Positions 11,001 through 18,556 of a stretch of DNA of 58,845 nt are shown in pieces. The notes below the pieces were generated by a model. It was given only the letters and a program-made list of their open reading frames with translations, was not told where the DNA came from and ran no database searches. The stretch comes from Thalassolituus sp. UBA1087 (GTDB taxonomy: Bacteria; Pseudomonadota; Gammaproteobacteria; Pseudomonadales; Oceanobacteraceae): NCBI GenBank assembly GCA_002314145.1, contig DCCG01000022.1:1-58845 (forward strand). The letters run 5' to 3'. The stretch's first letter is position 1. Each line of letters opens with the position of its first letter. A program made the translations under genes and the position numbers.

Positions 11001-12676
11001 CTGATTAACGCACCGTCAATTTGGATATCCAGATTTTCGCTGATGTATTGCGAATTTTTAGAGGTGAGTTCTGCTGATTTAATATCACCGTCGTAAGACA
11101 TTATCAAACTGCCGTCCAGACTGAGTCCATATGCGTCTATTTGGCTGTTGTTAAAAACCCAGTGCGCAGAAGAAAAATTCGCTGATGTTGTATTCAATTC
11201 ACCTGACTGACCACTCAGCTCTGTGGTCTCTGCTTCCATAGTTGCTGCGTTCATCAACAGGTTATTGGTCACTATTTCAGACTCCATGAAGGTGACATAA
11301 TCTGCTGTCAAACTGAAGTCGCCGACTTCAACATTGGTATATTGCTGCTGCCAGTTTTCAGCTTCAGCGCTCAGTTGATTGGCACTGAAGGAGGCGCCAT
11401 TCAAAATGACATCGTCAGCGGCGAGAATGATTTCCGCAGCACCGATCTCACCATCCGTAAGCGTAATTTTATCACTGGCGTTAATATCTGCTGTTTCAAG
11501 TGCCAGAATATTGGATGTACTATCGACAGTATTTGCATCGATGGTTAAAGCCAGTGATTTGGTTTGGCCGCTCAGCGTGACCTGGCCATCCGCGTCTATA
11601 TCGATTTTTTGGGTTGTCAGGCTGGAGGTATCTGCTGTAGTGATTGAACGACCAATGACGCTGATGGATTGATTAGCAATCAGATCATCATTTATAGTAA
11701 CGTCGCTTTCGGCCTGTAACTTAATATCAGAATAGGAATCAGCGTCACTTACATCCAAAGCTCCGGCGGACTGTATAAACAGGTCATCAACACTGGAAAA
11801 AAGATAACCATCTGCTTTTACGCCCAACCCCTGCTCGGTACCCATAATATTAATTCTGCCTGCCTGCATAGCACCAAACACACTGGCATCTACTGCCAGG
11901 GCCCGGTCACCTCTACTTACAGACGTCTTTTTCGCGACAACATCTTGCAGCTCAGCACCCTGCTGAGATTTACTGTAGTCAAACTCATAAACGCCAGCTA
12001 TCAAATTCAGATCACCTGAAATACCGACCTCACCATTTACACTGACATAGCGCGCCAGCACATCCAGACTCGTGGGTTTATAACGATAACTGAGACCTTC
12101 GCCATTAATTAGGGCTTCGCCACTGTCAACATTAAATTTTAAATTACCGTCAATAAAGCGTGGACTGCCAACAATTAATGAGGCTCGGTCAGTATTGATA
12201 AATCCGCAGCCATTACAGGTAACACCGTTAGGATTAGCGATAATCACATTGGCCGTACTCCCAAACACTTCCATTGTGCCCGTAAGCCGGGAGTCGCTGA
12301 TGCCCGTTACTTCATTAAGAATCGTACCTGCAGTACGACCACCCAAATTCGGGTTGGCTATCAGGTTACCTACCAGATTTGAGGTGCCAGATGTCAGCGA
12401 GTTATTAAATACCAGCCCGTTGTCATCAACATCAAAATCCTGATATTGGTTGTGCGATATACCTGAGTTATCCGGAGCAACAATATCAACAACAGGCACA
12501 CCATTTCTGTTGTTGATCGTTGGCTGAAAGCTGATATCGGCATTCGGGTCGGTAATCACCTGAGCGACTACAGGCTGGATACCATACCAGGGAAAAATAA
12601 GATTAAATGTCAGTGCCAGTGCCAGCATCCGGGACAAAATTGACTCACGGCTCTTCCTGAATGTATTAAGATTCAT
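2015..12676 (-). CDS. cdiA: CdiA-type giant exoprotein with C-terminal toxin
   Basis: A 3553-residue two-partner-secretion exoprotein. Residues 1-39 are a long signal peptide with a basic start. Residues 40 to about 290 form the TPS secretion domain, with the signature NPNGVTCNGCG near 152. Up to about 1560 are N-G-rich beta-helix repeats (FHA-1 type), with a Cys pair (TGCIGC, about 1483). The stretch around 1700-1905 contains ALTKAQISRLEEPMIWYV and VPTVYLPE, resembling the receptor-binding/YP region of CdiA proteins. About 1909-2850 are long haemagglutinin repeats (FHA-2 type). Residues 2880-3400 are a helical pretoxin part with HEQTRH near 3044 and a glycine-rich hydrophobic stretch. From about 3411 comes a variable C-terminus containing GYLGD, PSGNEAGANNYWIPGGKTSG and GVLD. 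No VENN motif is visible. An AGGGAA site precedes the ATG. tpsB lies just upstream and cdiI just downstream. The toxin's activity is not recognised. Confidence 0.92.
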   Translation of the reverse strand: MNLNTFRKSRESILSRMLALALTFNLIFPWYGIQPVVAQVITDPNADISFQPTINNRNGVPVVDIVAPDNSGISHNQYQDFDVDDNGLVFNNSLTSGTSNLVGNLIANPNLGGRTAGTILNEVTGISDSRLTGTMEVFGSTANVIIANPNGVTCNGCGFINTDRASLIVGSPRFIDGNLKFNVDSGEALINGEGLSYRYKPTSLDVLARYVSVNGEVGISGDLNLIAGVYEFDYSKSQQGAELQDVVAKKTSVSRGDRALAVDASVFGAMQAGRINIMGTEQGLGVKADGYLFSSVDDLFIQSAGALDVSDADSYSDIKLQAESDVTINDDLIANQSISVIGRSITTADTSSLTTQKIDIDADGQVTLSGQTKSLALTIDANTVDSTSNILALETADINASDKITLTDGEIGAAEIILAADDVILNGASFSANQLSAEAENWQQQYTNVEVGDFSLTADYVTFMESEIVTNNLLMNAATMEAETTELSGQSGELNTTSANFSSAHWVFNNSQIDAYGLSLDGSLIMSYDGDIKSAELTSKNSQYISENLDIQIDGALISNNDIFQILPFNDSGDTETGTLTMTSGSAEFTDTGISAKGYTLVTDQANLNSSYITAADIDLNNTTTELTGGTQLSAINSINVEATDFDSEAIFMADTININSNASDLSGQYIAENSIKLDTIGDIRVNDALISAQDISLSGDDIAISATTLNSAGLQTESVADTEVTASNIISEDIALNAGGNIDTDKNTALNALTLTAQAYAIDNAGDMIAYDEIHLDSSLLQNSGDIVSYTQALVETSQQLLNNGNLVSVDLDISTSTLGNHGNISADNLALIYQNISNNSGAEIASGNASFTARTDSATFTNNGTHTITGDLTWNGPGSATGAATNAGYYNNNGLLQGINLHFDGLQSVSNGSTEDSSATISAQNSLLIGNEDFSQNGIISADSIRITKTDDDNFANDGTIKANDLTASLNGDLNNSGSVSATSITLVTDSAGHTLNNQTGAKFSSSGALAVAGFSVENNGTLVASSANISGNDSATFNNTGVVAQRDGDNGAGALTLSDFSLLTNGGAFDIESLLTINHIHSVNNNGVADGDGMYSGALAISDVESLENESMLISGDSSIAVGQLNNDGFLAASGGNVSVTGLLQNTGHIYQSSNSATHEQLNINTNTITNTANASIELVSGNLAIVSGVLSNSGLINELASDNNTDVFNLTGLRSLDNQGDISLNGNVSLLTGGSLKSSQDTYLKAGGLNADDLSEVNNKGTLIFGNDVSVAAEYFTNDGEWYVNGAFDVNAGNLTNNGIIESTQDSEWNFLHFTNTESAKINISGATLTLTAEDYASGSTLNNNGGLYAGSLDIKGVQTLTNNAQMAAYGKPETSHGELTIDARTINNNGLLYAAGSFQLSGYRLNNNGNIGSLGEASNNYIQNKYVYNGNGSDSTGTIQVDGNLILNNDHLYNQSYQLGGELSYIEVLGYHWTNTGCIGCSSKSAKFYPVVDFLYGNYTKQQGSLISAGGNVQASGGVFDNNSSALVAGGALNISGLDDFNNNTLGSNVTQVQAKWYKKYRSEDNKDNYRDMLNSYKGKLDQIAGEISVVNDQYYWSGINAGAAINVTETEVDSSTISFDGNQASITADTLITGVNSDIRNNGNISVTHIGSVSSDEADAGEAVAQGSFQNGTDGVLIDLTDREPSAAISLVSFIIPGLDHDALNSASVAGDKTPEELAAQDALQNQLDELANNNNANSDSLAQNAFGYTSGSPSLFDLDADILSQIIADTEYELQPDYIFDQLSDSQQPDIEPSFFLDPYQEAQAITQAALAQTGTAYFSPDWSSSAEQRQTLYNNTVSYLTDNQGQSEIRLGQALTKAQISRLEEPMIWYVTMNIGGTEQLVPTVYLPEATLDQITTPSAGTLVADTMDIETGKFTNTGTVKVSGSANIYAQSIANQRNVMTFGDDINYSHYAAEGGSLSAGSLMLSAANDITNNGGAITTRDDLTFNAGGDINFNALELSSRFQNGRNIDETTRFQVSDINAGGNAIFNSAQAFNTQAANIDIAGNTLVNAEDINLLGVTEREYQQRYSKKSGTFSSSKKTVQTESLTFVGTDLQSGGSLILNAGKSMMLQGAGVSAGEDLLLNAGNDILITAGISQDSYSKEKSGSGVATTSAQQKGYVTQQAVGSSLNAGGNLQINSDGGNVDILASNLSADKNMILGDSDVLRDENNQAVLDDNGQYISKDGSSIDNLTVGTVELKDESWNEKQSGLKGPLKSLVSATMFVAGSMGVTSQLEALGVDTTVTVGKTDEVRTETTHHATSTVNAGQNLFVRADGDFTVEGSDVSAGNRGYIEAENTHITAVLDTTTHTERHSEQTLDSTEPTVGQQEITVAGVTATDTTTTDTTTSTSAQKSSLSFGGDLQMNSAEDINLIGSELNVGGDAALVADNISVTGIKETTTTTHKEKTEVSTTSLGVKNAYVDAVYAADAVAQAGADVEAAENALSDAQRRVKEGTLAESALDDYKTNLAAATTQLTQATLAMAASGATAAATTGTGGFYASASAQTTTTEKESTSTSETYVGSEITVGGNASFNADNTLDIVGSGINVQNQLALNGGTVNITAGTEESSSSSSEQTYSSGMSFSNSAGNSFGANASANSSESDNESKQYVNSNIRAGSLDSNSEQLAVAGANIEIQNDININTGDLTIASLQDESHSSSHSEGYNINGSMGGNLPIDPGSMGGNQSSSSSDSQWVNNQTTLIGGGDVNINADSTTIEGAVLASASRNDDGTLTDNGNLNLITDELKVTDLYDHDTSESSGINISVGTSGSGTSTLGLSSDGHNTEQTTYASLGNGNVQTREGEGHDLENTNRDLNNTQEVTLDQQTAGLDAEFTVDHRWATEEGRNAIKKDFIDTGMHVGEIAQAASDVASTDQGILDFYGNVQDYATEREVLAQQAADEQQQKKLKGEEGAEGSEEGLQKLSDALTDAQGLENGADISLYDGSQLQDSTLAIDSTAVNKTEVEGAYHENGDGIYVNIDNTDMTNSTDTVSTLVHEQTRHRLAQEGQTGSLSRDDQTTLATNHGDRAGEVWDAYSGLAGISTQGNGTQQQWNATNQNSSNVQQGTQNIAAINNNELKARQLNRNEASLLDQARANINNKASLSAEQKVQEIADLNALACAEVNCAAGVSPDDPLYEQVSTLQSRGQELKAQGEDIKSTLNVFGVNTQAADDDFAYGLKDKIDDKITSHENIVAGTQQAAATAGGMVEAAGGTAIAAGGCVATAGVGCGLAIVGGGALAAHGTTQAIDSYKELTADHQYQSGSNVLNSLSAETHPGEVSPTTDALVGLGISTLEVAGGAAASKVAGTILKEGSEVAGNAATQARREADVADDVSSNTANRAGDVDGEMINLNQPATIDDVASIPKGERPDPSTYMSQTDLAEHEALFDEGAVRFTSRRAVEEYGTAGSSEAFVMPKSEFDNVLKESGGDLRVVEQKLGLDLGYLGDKDTMAVYIKPEDMKDIKIPSGNEAGANNYWIPGGKTSGGVSEGVLDLSETPFTELPLGGE

Positions 12677-12694
12677 AAATATTCCCTATAAAAG

Positions 12695-14338
12695 CTAAAA
12701 AGCTTCCAAACCCAAGGTAAACAGAAAACGGTTCTGCCCAGCGAATTCTTTATTCGATTGCACGATATGCGACCATGACATATCCATTGATAGTTGTTTG
12801 TACCTGAACGACAGTCCGGATCCGGCAGCCATCGCACTTTCTGGCTTATCCTTTGACAGTGCACGCACATGCCCAAAATCAGTAAAAAAACGTAGGTTAA
12901 TTCCGTTAAGCCATCGATGAGTGCTGTTAAATAACTGTGCAAGACGACGGCCTGATAAACCGATACTGCTCTGCGTATAGAACCCACGATCACCAGAGGC
13001 TATGGTGGTGTCACTGCCACGCACCGTTGATTGATCGCCTATCGTAATCTGCTCTGAGCTGTATAGCGGATCATCAGTGTATTGACCAGCTGCTGCCATC
13101 TGGTAAGTCAGCCCCTGAGTAACGGGTATGCCAAGCGTAATTCTTAGATCCTGCTTGCTGAACTGGGCGCGGGGCGATAAGGGTGGTAAATCCCGCACAT
13201 CGTCCGTGGCACCAAATAATTTGCTACCCTGTACCTGCCCGACTTCTGCACTGATAAACCCCCAGTAAGCATTTTTCGAAATATTTGCAGCAATCCTTAT
13301 TGGCACGAGCTTTTGTGGTGTCAAGTGAACACCAAGGATATCACGCTCGGAGCGTCGAACAGTCACTGATGATGTAATATTAAATCGCATAGATTGAGAG
13401 CGATATACCATGTAATCGGAGGCTAAAGTAGAGGTATTCGATTGCCCGAACAGATCAGTATTTTCCGGCAGCATGCTCAGGTATTCCGAATAACTATGGG
13501 AAAAGTTAAATGTCCAGTTACGAAAAGGGAAGCCACTGTTAATAGTGAAGGCATTAGTATTAGCACTGGTAATCAAATTAACACTAAGATTATCATTAAT
13601 ACCAACAAGATTATCCGCTTCAAAACCAATACGGGTTTTCATACGCCCGGTATCTTCCTGGCCATCATTACTTAAGACAATACTGCCTCGGATTTCGTTA
13701 TCAGTTTCATTGATAATCTGTATATGGGTAGCGCCGGTTTTTTGCCCCGGCCAGAGTTTCATCTGCGCATTAGCTGAACGTACTCGGTTTATCTGATCCA
13801 GAGCCTGTTCAATTTCGGGCAACCTGAGATGTTTTTCCCATGACGGAGTCATAGCCCACCAGAGCTTTCTGCGGTCTTCCGGGCTGTTATTATTAATAGA
13901 AACTCCCTCTACATACCCTTCAATCACCATCAACTTTAATCTTCCACTGTTTAAATCCTGCGGAGGAATATACACTCTTGATGTTATATAACCGTCTTCT
14001 ATATAAAGCGCTGTAAGTTCCTGCATCAGCTGATTAATAGCATTCTTACCCAGGCAATGCTGGCGATATTTTTCCACAACATTTTGAATATCGCCCCTCG
14101 ACAAAAGAGTATTTCCTGCGACTGAAATGCTATCGACCTGAAAACATTGTTCGTCTTCTGGAAGGACAGAAAAATCCGGTCCAGATTGAAAGGCCTGTTG
14201 CTTCTTTTTCAGCTGCTCAAGCTCCTGCTCACGCTTTTTTTCCTGCAAATACTTTTCCCCCATTTGCTCGACAGGATCAGCGGCGTGTACTTTTATTACG
14301 CACAGCAGCAGAATAAAAAGGGTGATCATCTTCTTCAT
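12695..14338 (-). CDS. cdiB: TpsB/CdiB outer-membrane secretion transporter (ShlB/FhaC family)
   Basis: A 547-residue Omp85-superfamily transporter that exports TpsA proteins across the outer membrane. A signal peptide (about 1-19) is followed by a charged helix rich in Lys, Glu and Gln (about 21-50), matching the plug helix H1 of FhaC. Two POTRA domains follow, the first beginning at CFQVDSISVAGNTLL. The barrel carries DNLVGINDNLSVN and, near residue 438, VRGSD, the lid-loop motif of the family (usually VRGY/F). The start codon shares one base with the stop of the short TpsA gene (TGATG), so the two are translationally coupled; cdiA begins 18 bases after its stop. With both exoproteins flanking a single transporter, it probably serves both. 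Length and motifs are normal and the frame is intact. Confidence 0.93.
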   Translation of the reverse strand: MKKMITLFILLLCVIKVHAADPVEQMGEKYLQEKKREQELEQLKKKQQAFQSGPDFSVLPEDEQCFQVDSISVAGNTLLSRGDIQNVVEKYRQHCLGKNAINQLMQELTALYIEDGYITSRVYIPPQDLNSGRLKLMVIEGYVEGVSINNNSPEDRRKLWWAMTPSWEKHLRLPEIEQALDQINRVRSANAQMKLWPGQKTGATHIQIINETDNEIRGSIVLSNDGQEDTGRMKTRIGFEADNLVGINDNLSVNLITSANTNAFTINSGFPFRNWTFNFSHSYSEYLSMLPENTDLFGQSNTSTLASDYMVYRSQSMRFNITSSVTVRRSERDILGVHLTPQKLVPIRIAANISKNAYWGFISAEVGQVQGSKLFGATDDVRDLPPLSPRAQFSKQDLRITLGIPVTQGLTYQMAAAGQYTDDPLYSSEQITIGDQSTVRGSDTTIASGDRGFYTQSSIGLSGRRLAQLFNSTHRWLNGINLRFFTDFGHVRALSKDKPESAMAAGSGLSFRYKQLSMDMSWSHIVQSNKEFAGQNRFLFTLGLEAF

Positions 14339-16302
14339 CAGAAGATATCCTCTCCTATTCCAATCCGTTCGCGCATAATCAGCTCCTGAGTGGTAGGCTT
14401 ACGTACGATATCGTAGTCCCCGCTAATATCTCCGGCCGATTCAATTCGCCCACCGTCAATCGTCAGCACTGATCCACCAAGAGAAATCATTCCCATATTG
14501 GAAATAACCGCTCCGCCCTGATCAACGGCTATCCAGAGCGCATCATTTTTTAATAGCAGCCCGCGCAAACCTTTGTTACGGGTTAATACGTCATAAACCT
14601 CTATGCCGGATGACGCCATCTCTGAGGCATTCAGAGTCACATCATTGACAGCCTGAAGTGTCCCACCAAGGTTATCAAGGCTGTCAGAAGCGATAATATT
14701 CAGTTCATTACTTGCCTGTATGCTACCGCCTAATAATTCAACATTGGAACCACCGCGTTCGTCGCAACCACCAAGATTACACCTAGAGGACATCCAGGCC
14801 CTGCCCACAACAGCTGCTTCATTGATGAAATTATCTGCAGAAATATCTATGCTGCCATCATTCGCAATAACATTGCCTCCATAGCCACTATATTCTGAGG
14901 TATTAATAGATATATCCCCGCTGCCAGCAACGATTTCTGAAGCTATACGTCCCGCGTCAGGCTCGCCGAAATCTATTTCTCGGTATGACTCCCGTTCTTT
15001 CTGTAGAAATGCGGTATACCAAAGGCGTTTCCCTTTACTACTACCATTGACAATTTCACCACGACCAACAAAATCATCAATCAACACCTGATTATTAAAT
15101 ATTGTTGAGTTTATTGATAAATCACTATTGGTAATGATACGGGCGCTATTTAGCGTTATCTCTTCTGCCTCAATTTCAGCATCAGCATACGAGAATAAAA
15201 CAGAACGTTCATTCTCCGTGCGTGATGTCAGAGTGACCAAGTTATCAGAGTGGATACTAAACGCAGGTGAGCCATCTTCGCTGCTGGCTGCAGCACTCAT
15301 CAGTGTTGATTCAAGTGATATATTACCTAAAGCATCCAGAGTCAAAGATGAATACTGAGATTCTATGGTGTTCTGTTCATCTGCTGCGGCAACGGAAGTA
15401 AATTCCGTCGCCGCAATATCCACAGCCCCTGCCGCTTTAATATCTCCGCTCACAGTAACCTTCCCATTTGCTGACAAGGTAAATGCATTTGCCGTTGCAA
15501 GTACATCCCCGGCAATGCGTACACCTGCACCAGCATCGGTGATCATCATATTAATACGGGATGACTGCAGACTGGAATACCGTGTAATATCCACTGCAAT
15601 GCTGTCTGAAGAGGCATCTGTTATATTGGATGTAACCCAACTTTCAGCTGAAGCCGAGACCGATAAGTTTGAATTAAATTCATTCTCCGACATACCCGTT
15701 TTAATATTAATATCGGAAAAAGGTGCCTCATCGCTGTTACTTACCGGCCCCTCGATGGTCAGCGAACGAGAGATCAGTTCCAGCTGATTCATAACCCCGG
15801 ACAATCCACCTTCACCAATATGTATATGACCGCCTGCCACATTAATTAAAGGATTACGATAAGAACCACCAAATCCATCGGTACGGGTCTGAAAGTCAAC
15901 ACTACCCGTCACCAGACCAACAGATGCTGCATTAAAAAGTTCGCCGCCATTAACCGAAATACCATTTGGGTTAGCAATAATAAGATGCGCCCGTACACCA
16001 GCAACCCTTAACTCACCATCAATATTGGTAGGCGACTGACTGGTAACCTCATTAATAATGGTACGGGCACCGGCTGTACGGTTATTTAAAATAACGCCAT
16101 GATTGTCGACATTGAATTCATTATAACGATTGTAACTGATGGCATCACTACCCGCCGCTGCGATATCGACAACGGTTCGGCCAAGCGAATCCTTTGACGT
16201 ATATGTTTCTGTCGTACCGTCAGGTATTACATCTGCGACAGCAGGCTGCATAAGCAGCAATAAGGCGACATAAGATAATAATTTTTGTCCAGTTTGAAGC
16301 AC
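14338..16302 (-). CDS. Short TpsA exoprotein with TPS domain and no toxin end
   Basis: A secreted beta-helix protein of about 654 residues. I chose the GTG at 16302-16300, which has AAGGG seven bases upstream and gives a normal signal peptide ending in AVA. A GTG at 16350 would add 16 residues, but it lies inside a promoter-like -10 box. The TPS domain follows, with ANPNGISVNGG and GLVTGSVDF matching the NPNG region of CdiA. The remainder has short T/S/N-rich strands, a Cys pair (RCNLGGC) and the charged ending MRERIGIGEDIF. It lacks the long FHA repeats, pretoxin and toxin of CdiA. It is the first gene of the operon and overlaps tpsB by one base. It may be a separate small substrate, an accessory exoprotein or an old truncated cdiA. 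The tight coupling and clean ending speak against recent decay. Confidence 0.85.
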   Translation of the reverse strand: MLQTGQKLLSYVALLLLMQPAVADVIPDGTTETYTSKDSLGRTVVDIAAAGSDAISYNRYNEFNVDNHGVILNNRTAGARTIINEVTSQSPTNIDGELRVAGVRAHLIIANPNGISVNGGELFNAASVGLVTGSVDFQTRTDGFGGSYRNPLINVAGGHIHIGEGGLSGVMNQLELISRSLTIEGPVSNSDEAPFSDINIKTGMSENEFNSNLSVSASAESWVTSNITDASSDSIAVDITRYSSLQSSRINMMITDAGAGVRIAGDVLATANAFTLSANGKVTVSGDIKAAGAVDIAATEFTSVAAADEQNTIESQYSSLTLDALGNISLESTLMSAAASSEDGSPAFSIHSDNLVTLTSRTENERSVLFSYADAEIEAEEITLNSARIITNSDLSINSTIFNNQVLIDDFVGRGEIVNGSSKGKRLWYTAFLQKERESYREIDFGEPDAGRIASEIVAGSGDISINTSEYSGYGGNVIANDGSIDISADNFINEAAVVGRAWMSSRCNLGGCDERGGSNVELLGGSIQASNELNIIASDSLDNLGGTLQAVNDVTLNASEMASSGIEVYDVLTRNKGLRGLLLKNDALWIAVDQGGAVISNMGMISLGGSVLTIDGGRIESAGDISGDYDIVRKPTTQELIMRERIGIGEDIF

Positions 16303-16343
16303 TGCAAAACCCTTACACAATCCCTGTAATAAACAGCCAGATG

Positions 16344-16372
16344 ATAACACACTTATTTGTACGGTATGTAAA
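16344..16372 (-). promoter_or_regulatory. Possible sigma70 promoter of the TPS/CDI operon
   Basis: On the minus strand TTTACA (16372-16367) and TGTTAT (16349-16344) are separated by exactly 17 bases, in an AT-rich stretch just upstream of the short tpsA. Transcription would start inside the first codons of the longer reading frame, which favours the GTG at 16302 as the true start. The match is by eye and the -10 is imperfect. Confidence 0.4.
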
Positions 16373-16423
16373 GCCCGTTTATTTTTTGTAATCTAAGACA
16401 AACAAAAGTAAGGCATCAAAGGC

Positions 16424-16450
16424 AAAACGGAGCCATCAGGCTCCGTTTTG
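16424..16450 (-). terminator. Intrinsic terminator after hom
   Basis: A perfect 11-bp stem (AAAACGGAGCC / GGCTCCGTTTT) with a four-base loop lies 26 bases past the hom stop. The symmetric A and T tracts make it able to work on both strands. It insulates hom from the TPS/CDI operon, whose promoter region begins just beyond. Confidence 0.85.
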
Positions 16451-16476
16451 TATAGACAATCAATCAGGCTCCCGAC

Positions 16477-17781
16477 TCAGTCGAGATATTCCGCCCGGAT
16501 ACGGGTCACGTGTCCGACGGTGCTGTCGAGGTTTTCGATTGCTCCGATTGCCTCATTCATTGTTTTTTCGATGATACGGTGCGTCAGAATAATAATCTGC
16601 GCCAGCGATTCTTCTTCCTGAGGTTCTTTCTGAATAATGGCCTCAATATTGATGCCACGCTCGCTCAGAATACTGGCCACGGCCGCCAGAACACCGGTTT
16701 TGTCCTGCACCTGAATACGCAGGTAATACGCAGTCTCGATTTCTTCAATCGGCAGAACATCCACCGGATCAATCACGTTGTAAGCCAGGTGATTTACCTG
16801 CGCACCGGAACCGGCTTCCAGCGTGCGTGCAAGGTCAACGATATCGGCAACCACGGCGGATGCCGTTGGTCCGGCTCCGGCTCCGGCACCGACGTACAGA
16901 GTATCGCCGACCGCATTACCATTCACCATCACGGCGTTGAGTACGCCATCGACCTTGGCGATCGGGCGATTTTCCGGAATCAGGGTCGGATGCACCCGCA
17001 GGTCGATGCCACGTTCGGTCTGATTGCTGACCCCCAGATGCTTGATGCGGTAACCCAGCTCTTCAGCATATTCCACGTCTTCCCGGGTAATGGTGCTGAT
17101 GCCCTCGGTATAGCAGCGCTCAAACTGCAGCGGGATACCGTAGGCGATGGAGGCCAGGATGGTCAGCTTATGGGCTGCGTCGATGCCTTCAACATCAAAG
17201 GTCGGATCAGCTTCGGCGTACCCCAGCTCCTGGGCTTCCTGCAGCACATCAGAGAAAGTACGGCCTTTATCACGCATCTCGGTCAGAATGAAGTTGCCGG
17301 TACCATTGATAATGCCGGCCAGCCAGTTAATGCGGTTAGCAGCGAGGCCTTCGCGCATGGCTTTAATAATCGGAATACCACCTGCCACGGCAGCTTCATA
17401 CATAACCGATACGCCTTTGGCTTCAGCTGCAGCAAAAATTTCTGCGCCGTGCACGGCAATCAGGGCTTTATTAGCGGTGACCACGTGTTTGCCATGTTCA
17501 ATGGCCGTGAGTACCAGTTGCTTGGCCACATCATAACCACCGATAAGCTCGACAACGATGTCGATGTCGGGATTAGTGGCGACGGCGAAAACATCATCGG
17601 TAATGGCAACACCTGTAGTGTCGCAGGCCGGATTGGTATGGCGCGCAGCGATCTGCGCTACGTTAATCTCACGACCTGCCCGGCGTGCAATATTTTGCGC
17701 ATTGGTGGTCAACACATTGAACGTGCCACCGCCTACTGTACCTAAACCACAGATACCTACTTTTACCGGTTTCAAGGTCAT
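16477..17781 (-). CDS. hom: Homoserine dehydrogenase
   Basis: A 434-residue monofunctional enzyme that reduces aspartate semialdehyde to homoserine with NAD(P)H, the branch point to threonine and methionine. The Rossmann motif GLGTVGGGT lies near residues 12-20. The catalytic region carries YEAAVAGGIPIIKAMREGL (about 128-147) and the signature LAGIINGTGNFILTEM. The C-terminal 80 residues (about 350-430, beginning YYLRIQVQDKTGVLAAVASIL) form an ACT domain, the usual site of threonine feedback. The length is normal for the Pseudomonas-type enzyme. thrC, often the next gene in pseudomonads, is absent; a terminator and the CDI island stand there instead. Confidence 0.97.
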   Translation of the reverse strand: MTLKPVKVGICGLGTVGGGTFNVLTTNAQNIARRAGREINVAQIAARHTNPACDTTGVAITDDVFAVATNPDIDIVVELIGGYDVAKQLVLTAIEHGKHVVTANKALIAVHGAEIFAAAEAKGVSVMYEAAVAGGIPIIKAMREGLAANRINWLAGIINGTGNFILTEMRDKGRTFSDVLQEAQELGYAEADPTFDVEGIDAAHKLTILASIAYGIPLQFERCYTEGISTITREDVEYAEELGYRIKHLGVSNQTERGIDLRVHPTLIPENRPIAKVDGVLNAVMVNGNAVGDTLYVGAGAGAGPTASAVVADIVDLARTLEAGSGAQVNHLAYNVIDPVDVLPIEEIETAYYLRIQVQDKTGVLAAVASILSERGINIEAIIQKEPQEEESLAQIIILTHRIIEKTMNEAIGAIENLDSTVGHVTRIRAEYLD

Positions 17782-17984
17782 GTCTCCTGTTATTCTTGAT
17801 AGCTTGTCACAGCCTGGGCCATGCTCCGGGCTACCCCGGAGCGCAAAGGCCGGTATTCTACGCTAAGCCCGGCCTCAGCCCAACCATGAAGCATGACACC
17901 GGCCCACAAAGGTTGCCCAAACGCCCCGAAAGCCTTTAAATCAGGGCACAACACAATGATTCGCACAATAAACAGGAAGGATTT

Positions 17985-18497
17985 ATGGCCAAATCTCTGG
18001 TTCTGACCGTTATCGCTGATGATAAGCCCGGCATTGTTGAGCAGCTGTCCGGTACCATTGCCGCGCACGGCGGTAACTGGCTGGAAAGCCGTATGGCTCA
18101 TATGGCAGGCAAGTTTGCCGGCATTCTGCGCATCAGTGTTGATGCCGGCAGCAGTTCCGCCCTGGAAGCGGATCTCAGTGCACTCGACCGCCAGGGCATA
18201 CAGGTGAATGTGGAAAGTGGCGAAGCCTCAGACGACGACAACAGCATTGAGCTGACACTGAGTCTGGTGGGGAATGACCGTCCGGGGATTGTGAAAGAAG
18301 TATCTCAGGCGCTGGCAGCGATGAATGTCAACGTACTGGAACTGACCACCGACTGCACGCCGGCTGAAATGTCGGCGGTCCCCCTGTTCAAAGCCGACGC
18401 CTGCCTGCGGGTGCCTGCGGACTTTAATACGGAAAAGGCCGCCGAAGCTCTGGAAGCCATTTCTAACGATCTGATGGTGGAAATCAAGCTCGACTGA
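17985..18497 (+). CDS. GcvR-like ACT-domain regulatory protein
   Basis: A 170-residue protein made of two ACT domains. The first begins LVLTVIADDKPGIVEQLSG and the second LSLVGNDRPGIVKEVSQAL (about residue 87). The D-x-P-G-I motifs are those of glycine-cleavage repressor-type proteins, where GcvR binds glycine and antagonises the activator GcvA. A strong AGGAAGG site precedes the ATG. It is divergent from hom and convergent with the TauE-type gene, so it stands alone. No DNA-binding domain is present, as expected for GcvR. The glycine-cleavage link is family knowledge; nothing nearby confirms it. Confidence 0.85.
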   Translation: MAKSLVLTVIADDKPGIVEQLSGTIAAHGGNWLESRMAHMAGKFAGILRISVDAGSSSALEADLSALDRQGIQVNVESGEASDDDNSIELTLSLVGNDRPGIVKEVSQALAAMNVNVLELTTDCTPAEMSAVPLFKADACLRVPADFNTEKAAEALEAISNDLMVEIKLD

Positions 18498-18556
18498 GTC
18501 GCATGCCCGGGTCGCCAGCCGGGAATCCCATGGCGGGGCGGACAACGATTCCGCCT

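Noticed and set aside
2015..12676. Possible CRISPR or satellite array in the repetitive cdiA gene
   Set aside because: The repeats are degenerate protein repeats in one continuous frame, with no constant repeat and spacer lengths.
16510..17745. 411-codon open frame on the plus strand
   Set aside because: It lies entirely antisense to hom and its translation has no family features; it is a codon-bias shadow.
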